Source: Lineus longissimus (Eukaryota > Nemertea > Pilidiophora > Heteronemertea > Lineidae). Taken from it: a DNA stretch of 60,000 bases. The stretch is taken from assembly GCF_910592395.1 (NCBI RefSeq), contig NC_088310.1, forward strand, positions 10,549,501 to 10,609,500, in the 5' to 3' direction. Within the stretch, counting starts at the first letter, position 1, and the number at the start of each line of letters is the position of its first letter. The notes under the pieces are model-generated. The model ran no database searches and was not told the DNA's origin. It saw only the letters and a program-made list of their open reading frames with translations. The position numbers and the translations under genes are program-made. Positions 1-13,518 of this stretch are shown here, one piece after another.

Positions 1-1788
1 CCAATGTTATTTCTCTAAATTCTAGTTCTTGGCCACAAATAAAGACTCGCCGGTATATCCATCCTGGCTGGTAAAATGGAGGGGAGAAATGAACTGAAAG
101 GGAGTGCATTTGACTCATTTTGACAAAGGATTCCGACGAGTTATTGTGGAATCATTGCAGCCTCGAAAATACAGCAGCTGCCTAATAGGTTTTCAATGTT
201 AGGAAAATAAGACAAATATTATACCATCTTATCACATCGAATACCGGCTATCTACCAAATACTGACGGTATAACAAGAAAACAAAACGTTTGATTTTCAG
301 GCTACTAGAACACTCGCTTGGGTCTTGCGATCAAGCCAGTGCTACCAACTCCGCGATTTTCGCAATTGCCTTTTTTATTGTGGTATTCAGTATTATCATC
401 ATATCAAATTACAAAAAGTTGCAACTGTCAGTTAATCTTTTAATGCCTCCATTTGGTAATGTTATCAAAAGGTATTTTAGATTAACAAAATCTTTACGCA
501 GATAACGACGTAACATACGAGTAATCATTTAAATGATGATCTGGTGAATACATTGGATTGGACTGGATTCTGTCCGCTCACTAAATGGGGCTAAAATCTG
601 TTCTATCTGGAATCTGTTCTCGTTCTTCTCAGATTTATCCTAAATATGGCAAAGAAACTACCCTCATATTTATTAGCTAGTTTGTTACGAATTATTTACG
701 TTATGTACTCAAACACTATAAAAAGATGCAATGCCGTATTCTTTAGCATAGCCCGAAAGTTTACATACACTTCAAAATTTGAATAAATTCAAAAATTCTC
801 ACCAAGACTACTTTATTTACAAAAGGTTGCATTCCGTGCCTCTTCTTTCTGTGGCTACATTCAAAAATTCACATCGCGAGCAAAATAACATGAATCCGCA
901 ATATCAAAATATCAAAATAGCACGAAAGATCCTATTCTTTTAAAAACTTACCGTTGTACCGTTCTGTACAAAAGCTTACCGTTGGGGGCAGGATTCACTT
1001 GACGTGAAGTAACAAAAAAAACACAATATAGATGAGGTATTATAATGATAGGCCAATAAAAACATGTACGAGTCTCGGAGGACACTTTCAACTCCAAGGC
1101 TTCTACTGCGGGGTTGAAACTGGATGCGACATAAATGCTATCATAAACCGGGGAGACGTTTACAGTCCTCAAAAAGACTACCAACCCTGATTACAGTGAT
1201 CCGGTCGTCCTTTGAGAAGGCCAATCTTTATTTTCTTACACTTTAGTTCACTTGTGAATATTCGACTTATAACAGTGGAAATCATAAAGAGTATACACGT
1301 GTTACAAATAAAATTGGACTCGTGAGAATATTTATTTACAGTGTTAACGTGGAACCAACCAAAAATATGCAACAGACATCTTGTCGCCCGGTCTTTGGGA
1401 TAATATCGGCGTATAAAATTGACCGGGCACTTTTAAATTTTTTCAATTTTTAGAGTCGCAAATAGACAGATTTCTTCGAATCCTTTTACTGTAAGTCATG
1501 ATCAAAACGTCAAAGAACGGACCACAATATGATTATGTTCTATCTGAATACTGATAACTGCAGGGTTTAAAAAGGTAATATTTTCGTGATATTTTGTTGT
1601 CTGAATATTTTCATGCAATCATTTAATTAAAGAAAACTGGTATGGCATTCACCCTTTATCAAATAAAGTAGCTTTGGTAAGAATTGAAGATTTTATTCAG
1701 AATTTTTAAGTGTATGTAAACTTCCGGGCACGACTGTCCAATGGAAGGCTAAACACAATTTGGTAATTTGATAAAATGCAAAACTTAC

Positions 1789-2076
1789 CAGTCTTATCAA
1801 AGAAGTGATTGGATGGATTCGCAGTGTTTGTATTTGTACAGCTTTTACTCTTGGTGTAGCAGTGACTGGCTTCATGCCAAAGGAAGGCCACGCAGGAGCT
1901 GGTTACCTTACACCTGTCACTGCAGGCCTGCAGGTTCAACACTTGAAAGCTAATGTCATTTCCTGGACAGTCGCCAGGACGATAGCCGAGGCCATTTGCA
2001 CAGGCAAATGCTTGGTAAGTGGTGGCTGAAAGTACACGGTAACGACTGTTAGTCTGATGAATCCAGTTATCGGATA
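1789..2076 (-). CDS. PAN/apple-like Cys-rich domain exon, copy A
   Basis: This is an internal exon of a probable secreted protein. Read on the minus strand it is open and encodes about 95 residues with a spaced Cys pattern (FACANG, GDCPG, ACSDRC, SSCVAFLW, SHCYTKSKSC). That is the style of PAN/apple-like extracellular modules in which two Cys in a helix face a later Cys pair. The donor is GTAAGTTTTG after the D-K-T-G codons. The best acceptor is the CGGCAG ending at 2077. With these borders the exon is 288 nt and phase 1-1, matching the phase-1 end of the signal-peptide exon at 6573-6633. The family call rests on Cys spacing alone, so a different Cys-rich module is possible. Confidence 0.5.
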
Positions 2077-4010
2077 CTGCCGGTGTGCCAGTATTGTGAG
2101 ACATCGTCATTCGCCCGGGTTATGATTATATATGAGACTCCAGGGCGGCTCAAGGAGAAGTGCAGAGAAGTGACCGTTTCCAAATAGGAGTTCAATTTTA
2201 GGAAATAATATCAGTATTAATAGGTCTAATACAGGCTATCTATCAAATACTGGCGTCATAACATAACAACAAGATGTTTGAAATTCAGAATTGAAATCTC
2301 GCTTGTGTCGCGCGATCAGGCCAGTGCTCGACGATGAGTTCGAGACTAACACCTCGTTGTCCGCAAATCTCTTCATCCGGGCCGAGCCTACTTGATTAGC
2401 AATTCAAAATGGCTGCACTCGACCGTGGTAACACCTCTGCATCAAATGCTGCGTCACCTCCAGAATCTGGGGGTACCTCAGTGTGTCTGACCTATCCGTG
2501 TGTTTTATGTGTACATTGTGTAGCGATGAGTCGTGTTATACATCTAAGGTACATCTGAGAGGACAGAGAGACGTAATCAGGAATGCATTGAGAGCAATAA
2601 GAACCAGAGCTGAAATTGTTTTGAAAGGAATGTGGGGCATGTCGAAGGACACTGGGGTTAGGTTGAGACAGGAATAAGCACCGAAATGTGAAATCATTGA
2701 ATAAAATTTTTGCTAGAGACACACTGGTCATCCTTTTTTGTCGGAGTTCCGCTGCGGTAAATCTGGTGCAAGAACAGTTCTGATATGGTTGATTGAACTG
2801 CTTCGTTCTCAGTCATCTGTGACAGTAAATTGGATTGCATGGTGTCATAAGAAAGAGGGCATCATTAAGTAATAAATGGTGGTTGCCAATATCCAAAATA
2901 TTTAGCCATGTCCAGGAAATTAACAAATCAATCTCGGTTTCCTTTTTTTGAAACAGCCTTTATAGACATTATGAACGAGATATAGTAATGTCATTATTAG
3001 TAATACCTAATAACCTTGTAGATGGCTGTGATGCCAATGTGCAATCGTTGAAAATGGGGTTACTGTGAATCTGTTCTCGTTCTTCTCAGATCTTTCCTAA
3101 TAATATGACAAAGAATATTTCCTTAATTTATGATGGCTTGTTTGTTATAAATTATTTACGTTCTGTTCTCAAAACACCATAAAAAGATCCAATGCCGTAT
3201 TCTTCAGCATTGCCCAAAGGTTAACATACACTTGAACATTTTGAATAAATTCCACAATTCTCACAACAACTACCTGTTTTAATAACTGCTGCATGCCATA
3301 CCTATTCTTGGTATGGTAACAGGCAAAAATTGGCATTGCATTTAGATCCTGCAGTTAATAATCTTGAAATGTACAGCAGAATCGTACTCTGGTGTATCCA
3401 TTCTCAGACTTTCTGTGAAAATTGACTTTCGGTGTAGAAAATTCGTAAAAGAAATATGTCCTAGCTCATTCTTACATTGCAAAATATATAACATATTAGA
3501 TTTTCAATTTTAGAAAACTTTCATGAATTGTTTTTTTCTTTTGATACCCTTGTGGCACAATCTTTTGTGATAATTTGTGTTGACGTTAGTGGGATCTTTT
3601 AAAGGTTCAGAAATCGTCTGTGTTGTCGTAGAATTTGGCCATTTTTTTATTTTGAGATTCGCGATATCATCGAGTGGACAGAATTCTTTTCGGTCCGTTT
3701 TTAGAAAGTCAAAGAATGGATTATAAAATCGAATATGATTCTGTTCCATCTGAATACTGATAATTTCAGGATTTAAAAAGGTAATATTTCTTGATATTTG
3801 GCTGTCTGGATATTTTCATGATGTTTGCATGCAATCATATAATATAATTCAAGAAAACGGGTATGGCATACACCCTTTATCAAATAAAGTAGCTTTGGTA
3901 CGAAATTGATGATTTTAATCAGAATTTTCAAGTGTATGTTAACTTCCGGGCACGACTGTTCAATGGAAGGCTAAACACAATTTGGCAATTTGATAAAATG
4001 CAAAACTTAC

Positions 4011-4297
4011 CAGTCTTATCAAAGAAGTGATTGGCTGGATTCGCAGTGTTTGTACTTGTACAGCTTTTACTCTTGATGTAGCAGTGACTGGCTTCATTCC
4101 ACAGGAAGGCCGCACAGGAGCTGGTTACCTTACACTTGTCACTGCAGGCCTGCAGGTTCAACACTTGAAAGCTAATGTCATTTCCTGGACAGTCGCCAGT
4201 ACGATAGCCGAGGCCATTTGCACAGGCAAATTCTTGGTAGATGTTGGCTGAAAGTACACGGTAACGCTGTGAATCTGATGAATCCAGTTATCGGATA
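4011..4297 (-). pseudogene. PAN/apple-like Cys-rich domain exon, copy B, one base short
   Basis: This is a tandem duplicate of the exon at 1789-2076, with the same donor and the same Cys pattern (GDCPG, ACSDKC, SSCAAFLW, SHCYIKSKSC). With homologous borders it is 287 nt rather than 288. One base is missing near 4266, where copy A reads CAGTCGTT and copy B CAGCGTT in the coding sense. If the upstream signal exon splices here in the same phase, the reading frame shifts and soon stops. Either this copy is broken, it uses another acceptor, or the base is a sequence error. The domain part downstream of the shift is fully open. Confidence 0.5.
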
Positions 4298-5354
4298 CTG
4301 CCGGTGTGACAGTATTGTGAGACATAGTCAGTGGCCCGGGTTATCACTGTGTACACAACTCCAGGGTGCATGGATCAATGGGAATTGCAGAGAGGCGACC
4401 GTCCCCACCGCACCACTTATTCGAATTAATCTTTGGAATATAAGCACTAACCATGAGCTGGGGTAAATTGAATCTAACAAGAAAGGTGTTAAAAAAACAC
4501 AGGGCGTGGTGTGGACGTGTATCATTACTGGGATAAAGGTTATTCAGGACTGGGAATAAAGCAACGTCATGTCATTGCAATTTGTAAGGGTCATCTATTT
4601 GATAATGGTCAAATATTGGTCCTTGGTAATTAGTCGAAGAATGATTCCGGCTTGGCAGTTAGGTCTGCAGACAATTCAATAATTGTCATTGTCAATTTGG
4701 CGATGGAAGATATCGTGTAGCGCCAAATGAATGCGTTACAAATTGACAGTCCTTTCCGTCCTTAGTTCCTATTGTTTGGGAACTTCTGTACAAATCCCGT
4801 CCCAATGTTATTTTCGTATGTGAAACACCAGCCTCCCATGCGCAATGGTGAAACACATGTAAAATTGACGTACAATATGGTGTTGGTGAGGTTTTTAAAT
4901 GATACACCACTTCTAGGTACGTCAAAACACCTTTTGCGCGGATAAGATCGGTTTTTCTGTGGTTGAGATCGGAGTTAACAAGTGGTGAGAGGTGGCTAAA
5001 CACTGCGACCCTTCGTGTCATTAATACAAGGCACGATAATCTTCAGGCGGGCAAAAATGGCGGCTCCCAAATTCTGCAATGCACTAATACACTGAGCAAT
5101 GTAAACAGCGCAGCCCTGAAACAAACTCATACACACAGGATGATGACGTGTTAAGTAGAATATCACTAGTTCTGATGTCGTACTATGTGATTTTGTTGAG
5201 AAAATTTTACTGGCCAAGAAAAGAGGGCGTCAGTAATTCTGTAGTTCATTATCTGTAAGTTCAGACTCTGGACGCCCTAAAAATCACCTCTTTCTTATGG
5301 GTGCCCATCGACCTTTTTTCAGACTCCATGATCTCCTTCCTCCGGTCTTTGTAG

Positions 5355-6075
5355 TACGAGGGCGGATCAATAAGTCTTGACAACAGGGCATTCATTTCAA
5401 AAGGGATTATCACAGACTTTTGACAACACGTTTACTCCAAATATGCATCTTTCATGAGCACATGTTTGTAAAATTGTCCTCATACTTCTACAATTACGGG
5501 AATTGCAGCCTGTTTAAAAGAGATCGGTACATGCCACTGAATTTGCTGGTTTTATCATGACGTTGAGCATGAAAAAGCGTCATAAAATAGATGCGAATAT
5601 TTTTTAAAGGCAAAGAGTTGGGTTGGTAAGTTTAACCAATCATCTAATGATAAAGTACGGTGAAAATCTGGAAAAATCTATCGGTCACAAACGGGATGCT
5701 TGTCAAAACCACCTATCCTTGTCTAACGTTAATATGTAAGACCATTTTAAAATATTGCAATATTTCTGTAATTATTAAAAGAACGGTGCTCTGGTATGTT
5801 GATAAATATGTCTTCAGAGAAAATGTAGTTGTCATTTAGAATTCTGGAAATATGTATAACAAGTATATGTTGTCGAAAAGCCAAATGCTGACAGAATTAT
5901 ATTTTAATTTTTTTTCATAGTTAAATTGCCCTTCAACGGTACGGATAACGATTAAACCCCGACTTTTATGTGTAAGCTGCCAAAGAGTGGTATCAACAAT
6001 GTGCTGAGATTTCAGCATGACGCAACTTCTAGTTTTGCCGCAAAAAATGTCAAAACTTATTGATTCGCCCTCGTA
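5355..6075. mobile_element. Non-autonomous mariner-type element
   Basis: Inverted termini of about 28 bp begin TACGAGGGCGGATCAATAAG at 5355 and read the same on the other strand from 6075, with two mismatches. TA lies at both ends, the target duplication expected of Tc1/mariner. The 0.7-kb interior has no recognisable transposase, so this is a deleted or MITE-like copy. It sits in the intron between the signal-peptide exon and the PAN-like exons. Confidence 0.8.
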
Positions 6076-6572
6076 TATTACATGCATTAGATGTTTTTCT
6101 ATAGGCATTTGAACACTTCTGCAGCCGAGCAAGTTTTAAATATTTTGGTGGGATTGGTTACCGATCAATCTCTCAGACCCAAGAAAGAACCTAGCCATGA
6201 TCGCTTTGATGTTCTGTGTAACATGGAAGTTTTCTTATCTTGCTTTTGTCAGATGAATCAAGACAGCCATAGCCATGATCGCCACCAACAGAAATTCGAA
6301 ACAACAAGGGATGCATTGGCACTCTCCCGTGGTTTGGTAGCTTTATCACAGCCCATTTCACCCAGTTAATTCTGCTTGCGAGCTTAAGTGTCGAAAAATG
6401 TAATTGCCTATTATATACACTAATAATGCAGGTACTGAAATCGAACAAACTTAATAGAAGTATCTCTAGCTACACGTTGTCGGAATTCGGTAAATTATGG
6501 GAGTATTTCAAGATCAAAAGTATGTAATTTTGTTCATCTTAAGCTGGTCGAGTAAGTCGAAAGATGTCTTAC

Positions 6573-6633
6573 CTTGTGTTGCCGCCAACTGCATCAACCC
6601 AATCAGGGTGAGAATCAGGGGACGTTTTACCAT
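6573..6633 (-). CDS. Signal-peptide first coding exon of a secreted protein
   Basis: An ATG at 6633 opens 20 codons giving a basic start and a hydrophobic core (MVKRPLILTLIGLMQLAATQ). They are followed by one extra base and a consensus donor GTAAGA. This is a textbook secretory signal sequence ending near the A-A-T-Q stretch. It ends in phase 1, so it can splice in frame to the phase 1-1 Cys-rich exons downstream at 4011-4297 and 1789-2076. The remaining exons are probably beyond the left edge. The product would be a secreted protein with repeated Cys-rich domains. Confidence 0.6.
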
Positions 6634-7094
6634 GTCTGAAACTAACAATCGGGTTCAGGCCTTATAGCGTTGCCCATCATCGGGCATCTATCATGTCGTG
6701 GAAAACTCACAAAAATACGAGGTGGGTTGCAAGCTTAATTTACTTACCAATATTGCCTTTGGTTCCAAGCGCAAGTCTTCGGGTGAATGGTGATTGTGCC
6801 TACCTTCCCCGGTTTCTTATATAGATGGATATCTGATGACGTCACAAAAACGTGTTATTGCGTTCCACGAGCACTCCAGGTGCTCTTCAACGGTGTTGGC
6901 TGAATCCGATAGCCAGGCAGTACGCAATGGTGGTTTAGTTAAATTCATATACTGTAGATGGCTTATACTGTAGATGGCTCTGTAGTATAGTACAGTGTAG
7001 GACAGTACGCGAGGGCGGATTGGGGATAGGGGTAAGGGTAGCACTATATAATGATAAGGATCAGTGGATAATCAGAAGAAAATTTCGTTTGCCG

Positions 7095-7260
7095 GCTAGC
7101 TGCCTCAGTGGCCTAATGCCCCTGCCTATCACTCTGACCACCCGGGTACGATTCCCACTCGATCCGCTTACTATTTTTCACTTGTGCAGCTATTATACTC
7201 TAAGTTTTACTGTCGTACCGCCTGGTTATCCGATTTAGCACCTACCAAAAATTCTTTTTG
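7095..7260 (+). repeat. tRNA-derived SINE head
   Basis: The sequence carries an RNA polymerase III A-box-like stretch (TAGCTGCCTCAGTGG, about 7097-7111) and a B-box-like stretch (GGTACGATTCC, about 7145-7155) at tRNA-like spacing. No cloverleaf with a clear anticodon stem is conserved. It is therefore read as a SINE promoter rather than a tRNA gene. The 3' limit is uncertain. Confidence 0.6.
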
Positions 7261-7409
7261 GCTAATATCATAGGGCACCAAGTGTGGCGCTAAGGCAGCC
7301 ACTACTAACCGTTTTTTCTTGTGGGCTGAGATCACTATTAACTGTTTAGTGCTATCAAATAATTATAAAGTGCCTAAAAAGTCATATTATGCCTAACTAC
7401 CACCGGGAA

Positions 7410-10400
7410 TGTTAGTTATTAGGTTTGAAAACATCATTTTTGGCTTTCTGATTGTAAATAATATCAACTAACAGAATTCAGGTCAATTTTGAAATATGAA
7501 CTCCTTTTTTGGAGTTTACTGGGTCGGAAAGATATTCTCTCACTGGCAGTAGCCATGGCCACGTATCGTGTTAACTTCTGACATAGCTCTTGAAACCGCT
7601 TATAAAACTATTTAGAATCATTGGAACCTTTTCAAATTCATTTATGGCATTGACAAAATATAGGACTACACTTCTGCAAATGTTGATGAGAATCCCAGCA
7701 TTGATTTCTTTTAAATCACGAAAATGTATGTATATATAATGTACACGGACCCTATTGCAGATATAATTGGGGATGTGCACTGAGCCCTTGTGTTATCCGC
7801 GACAGGATTATGTCGTCGCACGATCTTCTGATAAGTTTTGAATGTTCTATACGACGCGAAAAAATTGCTAACTCTTAATTTTTCATATGGATTTTCTGTT
7901 TCATTCATAAATTACACGAATTTTATCCTTGTTATGCACTTGCAGATATAATTCAATAAATTATTTCATGATAAGAAAGTGGACGACCATACGCTGTAAT
8001 ATTTGTTGTCCCTTCCGATAGGCGGCCAGTGTGCAACTACTGTTGGCAAATCTCAAGCTGACTCACAGTCTGCACGTGACAGACTAACATCATTTTCGTT
8101 GGGAAAACCTTCACCAAATCGGCATTCTGTAGATATTTCTCTCGATAACATTATGATGTTTCATCCACACCCTGTGGAAACAGCTGCAACCTCTCCCACC
8201 TCTTTGAGTGCTGGCTAAAACCTCTCCAAACGTTTCAAATCCAGCACATTTTTCAAAATACCACTTATGATTCTACATGTACGCCGTGCATTTCCTACAT
8301 AACATGTATCTAAACAGTCTTGCAGTTTAAAACAGTCTAAACAGTCTGCTATAGGCGCACTGTGGTTTGATACGTGTACGATATAAATATGTATATTTAA
8401 CAATGTGAGCATAATTTCTCTCGTCTTTCTAATGTTGCTAACTTAGCTACGTTGCAACACACAACTCTTAATAATTTTCTAATATCAATCAATTGCGTTC
8501 CAAGTACCATTCCGGTACACTTTTAAGAGTTGACTTACCTCACAACAACTTTGACATCATGTCTAAATCAATATCGTCAATAATATCGTTTAGATGGGGC
8601 CTATCGCAATTTTATCAGGTCCAAGATGTAGTTGGATATCTGTCCTTCAAATCCCCCCCCCCCCCCCCAACCGCTTTCCACATTGATGAGTCCATTAAAT
8701 ACAGATGAATAAACGCCAAATCTACAAAAAGGATACAGGAGGTGTATAATAGTCAGTATGTTTGTTTTTTTGGGTGGGGGGGGGGGGGGGGGCAACGCTA
8801 GGTCATACTTTATAGTGTGACGGACAATAGAGTAACCAGCCTCTATGGATGGTACTATGGCCTGCGCATCAAATCATTGTGATTGTTCCGTCTAGTTAAA
8901 GAATTCCATTTGGTGGAACGTGGTGCAGCTGGGGGGGGGGGGGGGGGGGGGACGGCGGTGGCGGAGGCAGGAAACATCGTAGGTGTTAGTATTCGTTATC
9001 CAAACAAGAGTCGAAAAAAGGCGCGATTTGGATGCGAATACATCCAGTAGGGGGCTTTTTCCGACTTATTAGTGGTTTCTCTAACTTTTTCCTGATTTTT
9101 CCGACATTGTCCGAATTTTCTCAAACTTTGCCAAAAAGGTCAGATTTTCAGAAAAGATGTAAAAAATAATACTAGGGCTTCCTCAATCTGGCAATTAAAG
9201 ATCAAAGGCCTTAGTGAAAGAATAAGTAGATTATAGCCACACTGCTTTTCATTACAATTTAAAACGACCCAGAAACTTCTGAGTAGATATTAGGACGTAT
9301 ATGACTACTATGGGCCCATTTATGCTTGGCTGGCCATTCCCATGGTTAGAAGAGCGATTCAAGACATGCGACGTGGTTGTGAACTATGTTAACAAAGAGG
9401 TGGAGCGGGTCATATTAAAGGTGTTGGCGCTTAATAAACTGATAATCTGGTAAGACATGTAATTCATGTACGTATTCAAAATGCACCAGGGATACGCCTA
9501 CATAGAGTCGGAGTGTCACGTAGTATTACGTCGTGATTGAAATGAACATGTCGTGTTGGATTTCCTATCCCTGATTGTCGAATGAAGGTCTCTTAATTCT
9601 GTTATTTTCGTTTGAAAAGAATTAATTTAAATCAACACAATGATCATTGTCAACATAATAAAAGAAATTTGCCGAAATATCGCGCGTTTGTATGGCGAGC
9701 TGTAATTGGCCACAAGGCACTGGTGGAGTTCAATCCGCATTCATGTTACATTATTGAGCCCCTTGAAGGACTCTAACGACATTAACAAATAAAAAAAGAC
9801 CGTACTCAAAAAAACATATACCAATAACCTTTCCAAATTATTCCACCCTTATACTCGAGAGGAAAGAAAAATTCCGGCACTCAAAATCAAATTGTGAAAG
9901 AAATATACGGTTGATCAGCTAAAGAAAACTGTAGGCATTTAGATGTTAACTCTTTGCATCGCGCTATTGGTACAATGTTGATCAAAAATACTCCATTGAT
10001 GAGAAAAAAAGGCCCCAAAGCGCAAAAAAATTGAAAAATGTCCGAGCTGTCCACCATTTTGGACGTACTCAACTCTCCTCACGCAAGACCAGAACCCAAT
10101 TTATCCATGACGTCGTTTTGCCGCTGCTTAAATTGCCGCCATGTTTGCCGAAACATTGGCTTTCTAACATGGATGCCAATGCTGGCAGGGAGAATATGCT
10201 TGAATATCAATTGAATATCATCAAATTTCGTCACTGTGCGGGTTTGGAGAATGCATTGCACTGGGCAGCTCTAAATTGCGGAGTGGACTACAGGAACGAA
10301 AGCCAACTTCTTGGTCTTTCTCCAATTCACTGAAACTAGCCAGATTCCAAAGCAAACTGACTTTGACAATGATATATGACTAAAATTTGTTACAAAACAT

Positions 10401-11130
10401 TTGACACCAAAGTTTCTACGCTTGTTATCACATTATCATATTTTTTTCAATTTTGCAATACGGGAAGAGCAAGGTGACACACGAACAAGGCCAAAAGAGG
10501 ACATGTGAATCGTGAAACGTGAAGACCACGTTTAACAGTGACAATGAACACTCTGTATAAACCTCAGTTTTTTTGGTAAAATGGTTTTGAGATCGTGAAC
10601 AACCTCTTAAGTCAAATTATTTTTTCACTTTCTTTGAGAAGGGTGTCGCAGCAACTTTAATGTGTAATTTCATTGTAAAATATTATTTCTCCCACTTTTG
10701 GGGGTTTAGAGCGAGACAAAAGAAAATAATTTGGTCAAATTCAATCCAATATTTACCATGATTAATGACTTAGACCATGGTGCCATCCATGCAAGTATGA
10801 AAAAATTCACCATGGTAGTTTTGCATACAATCACAATCCAAGGGATGGATCCTTAAGCAATCATCCCCTTTAATCGTATTACCTTGTACGCCTATGTTTT
10901 TATGCGATATGGATTTTGACTTCCAAGTTTGATCGAGCGTGCAAACGTTTTACCAACATAATAGACCGGACCATTTCATGTTGAAGTGATGAATATTCTG
11001 CAATTCAATTTGATATCTACTTGTAGACACATGCTAAATACTTTCGAAACAGATGTGAAAATTTTTCTACTGATATCTGAAGCAAATTTGCATTGATAAC
11101 GTGACATACACACTAATACCATACTAAATC
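7410..11130. other. Gene-poor stretch, no supported gene
   Basis: I see no supported coding region. It holds long homopolymers: a C run near 8655-8669 and G runs near 8777-8792 and 8931-8950. Short ORFs here lack recognisable domains or splice context. Confidence 0.5.
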
Positions 11131-12246
11131 AGTTTATGCCTGTTTCGCCTATTCCTGTTTCGCCTATTCCTGTTTCGCCTACAAAATTCCTGTTTCGCCT
11201 ATTCCTGTTTGGCCTATTCCTGTTCCGCCTATTCCTGTTTCGCCTATTCCTGTTTGGCCTATTTCCTGTTTGGCCTATTTCCTGTTTGGCCTATTCCTGT
11301 TTCGCCTACTTCCTGTTTCGCCTACTTTCCAGTACCCCTACAATAAATCGACTCTCCCAGGGGGAACCTTAGGGATGCATGTCCATTTTATGGGGAAATG
11401 TGAGGGGACAATTGGATGATGTTAACGATGTGATGACTATTTGACTAATCAAATGCCATCAACTTTATTAACAAACCATGCCATGACCGTTTTGAAAGAG
11501 TCACCTTGAAAGCGGGGACAGTCCGGGACTTATTTGACCATATGACCATACTGACACATAGTAAAAACTAATAGAAGTAGCAGTTGCTTATTTTATAAAA
11601 ACAGGAATTCATGAGTTTTTGATAAAAATACATAATACTGTACATTCTCATAATTATTTGATCAAAATCAGCTGTAAAACCCATGTCATAGTAAAGAACA
11701 ATGTAGATATAGGTACTCTTTCTATTACGAAGCCAGTTACTGACTAAGACAAAAGAAAGAGAATCCACAATATAAAATGCAGGCCTAAGAAACCTTTCTC
11801 AAATCTAATGAAAGGGTAAAACTTTCTTACTATTTTATTTCTTGCCTTTGAAAATAAGCTGAAACATAAGCCGATGTAAGCTATGTATAATTTTCCAAAG
11901 TTATTCCGAATAATACTGAAATAATTGACATGTCGCTGAATCCATTATTTCAGACTTTATTCTTAATGATAGCCTTTAACACTATAGTAAGGGACGGTTC
12001 ATATTCCTACGTCTGTGGGGAGGTTAGCAATACATTTGAATAGGCGAAACAGGAAAAGGCGAAACAGGAATTAGGCGAAACAGGAATAGGCGAAACAGGA
12101 ATTAGGCGAAACAGGAATAGGCGAAACAGGAATTAGGCGAAACAGGAAGTAGGCCAACCAGGAATAGGCGAATAAAGAATTAGGCGAAACAGGATTAGGC
12201 GGAACAGGAATAGGCGGAACAGGAATAGGCGAAACAGGAATACACC
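11131..12246. mobile_element. Foldback-like element with minisatellite TIRs
   Basis: The left arm (about 11136-11340) is an array of a 15-bp unit, ATTCCTGTTTCGCCT with variants. The right arm (about 12042-12245) is the reverse complement of the same array. The termini (11131 and 12246) match imperfectly as inverted repeats. ACTAAATC flanks both sides (11123-11130 and 12247-12254) as a candidate 8-bp target duplication. The roughly 700-bp middle has no gene that I recognise. The superfamily is unknown. Confidence 0.65.
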
Positions 12247-12254
12247 ACTAAATC

Positions 12255-13515
12255 TACAGAAATCACTAGAAACAAAAAACGCTTTGATTATACGCTTGCA
12301 AAATACGTGTACATGTTACATCTTGTTTATTATAGAACTTCAGTTGTTAGATTCGATCAAATAGATTTTCGTGTGCGAAAGTATTCTGCTGACGACAGCA
12401 ATTACGGGTCAGGCTTCTACTTGGCATGACTATATCAAAGACGTCAAGATCATTATCGCGGGTTCTTGATGACAATGCTATGATAGAAGACTTCTTCATA
12501 TTTACAGTAGCTGTTTCCTTTGTACGGATAGTGCTATACAATTACATTGTACAGTATCAATAACTGGTAAACTAATTTCAGCACAATTATACTATAAATA
12601 AAGATTTTTTACATTGTTTTCATCCAAGTTTATTTAAAATGTTTGGTAAGATGAAGGCACCTTCTCCATCCATCATGACAATAACAGATATTTCACCGGC
12701 TTTGCAACAGATGCATCATCACTTCTCTTAACCAGATGTTGATTAGATGAAAACACTTTCACCATTCAGCATACACGGCAGCCGTAAGTACTTTGAAGTA
12801 CACGTATCATCATTTCGTCGTACTTTTGTAAAGGTATATTATTTCGACGTATTCTTTCGTCATCCGTCACAGATAAAAATAACCCTATCTCGCCGTAAGT
12901 GTTTACAAGGGTAGTTTCTATTGTAGCGTAGTTATTGGCAGCAATTTTGTAAGTGCCTCAGTTTTACAATTCGTTGTAGACCCTTGATCGACCAACGTCA
13001 TCACACTGGATAATGGCGGCATGATTCTCGTCTGTTTGAACTTGAATTCGGCCACGGGAAAAGTCCAAACTAACGTGCGCCGCACACGATGCCTTTATGT
13101 TGTACAAAATTTTGGTACGATTTTTCGTTAAATTATAATGGAAGAAAGTATCGCGTTTCCCGCCCTAAACGATCAAATTTATTTCTCGGGCAATATACTC
13201 TATCTAGACTCACCGATCTAAGACCGTTTTTGAATATGAAAGCCAAGCCCCATGTCATAATTTTGTATCTCGTGCGCTGATCAGAACGCTGCTTTAAAAA
13301 TTGTGGATTTTTCATGAATGAGTCATATATTTATTCTCGCCTCCGATCCAGTCTTGGCATGCTGCCAGTATACACTTTCGACACAGCATTTTTGAACGTA
13401 GAAGACCAGAATCGAGGTTGTTTAGATCGTGATCAAAGTTCGCTCTTGTTACAGGCCTTCTGAATGGTTAATATCGGCGGTAGCGTGCGATCTAGTGAGG
13501 AATAACAGAACCAAC
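12255..13515. other. Intergenic, nothing recognised
   Basis: This is AT-rich sequence with only short isolated ORFs. No domain, splice chain or clear repeat is visible. Confidence 0.4.
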
Positions 13516-13518
13516 TTA

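Larger units (their letters stand above)
560..4390. repeat. Tandem duplication of an exon-bearing unit (at least two units, third at left edge)
   Basis: Blocks at about 590-800, 1500-1690 and 1700-2110 recur in order at about 3065-3280, 3700-3920 and 3925-4325, with clear but imperfect identity. Sequence at about 195-345 resembles about 2200-2330, so a further unit probably continues off the left end. Each unit carries one copy of the Cys-rich exon on the minus strand. The units are spaced about 2.2 kb apart. Confidence 0.8.

Noticed and set aside
7095-7170. tRNA gene
   Set aside because: A and B boxes are present, but I could not form a complete cloverleaf. A SINE head is the better reading.
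10031-10333. 100-codon plus-strand frame
   Set aside because: It starts at a non-ATG codon, has no domain and no splice context, and the antisense frame is open as well.
11136-11372. 78-codon Phe/Leu/Pro frame
   Set aside because: It is a translation of the CCTGTTTCGCCTATT minisatellite.
11131-12246. CRISPR-like array of regular repeats
   Set aside because: Units are contiguous without unique spacers, arms are inverted, and the genome is eukaryotic.
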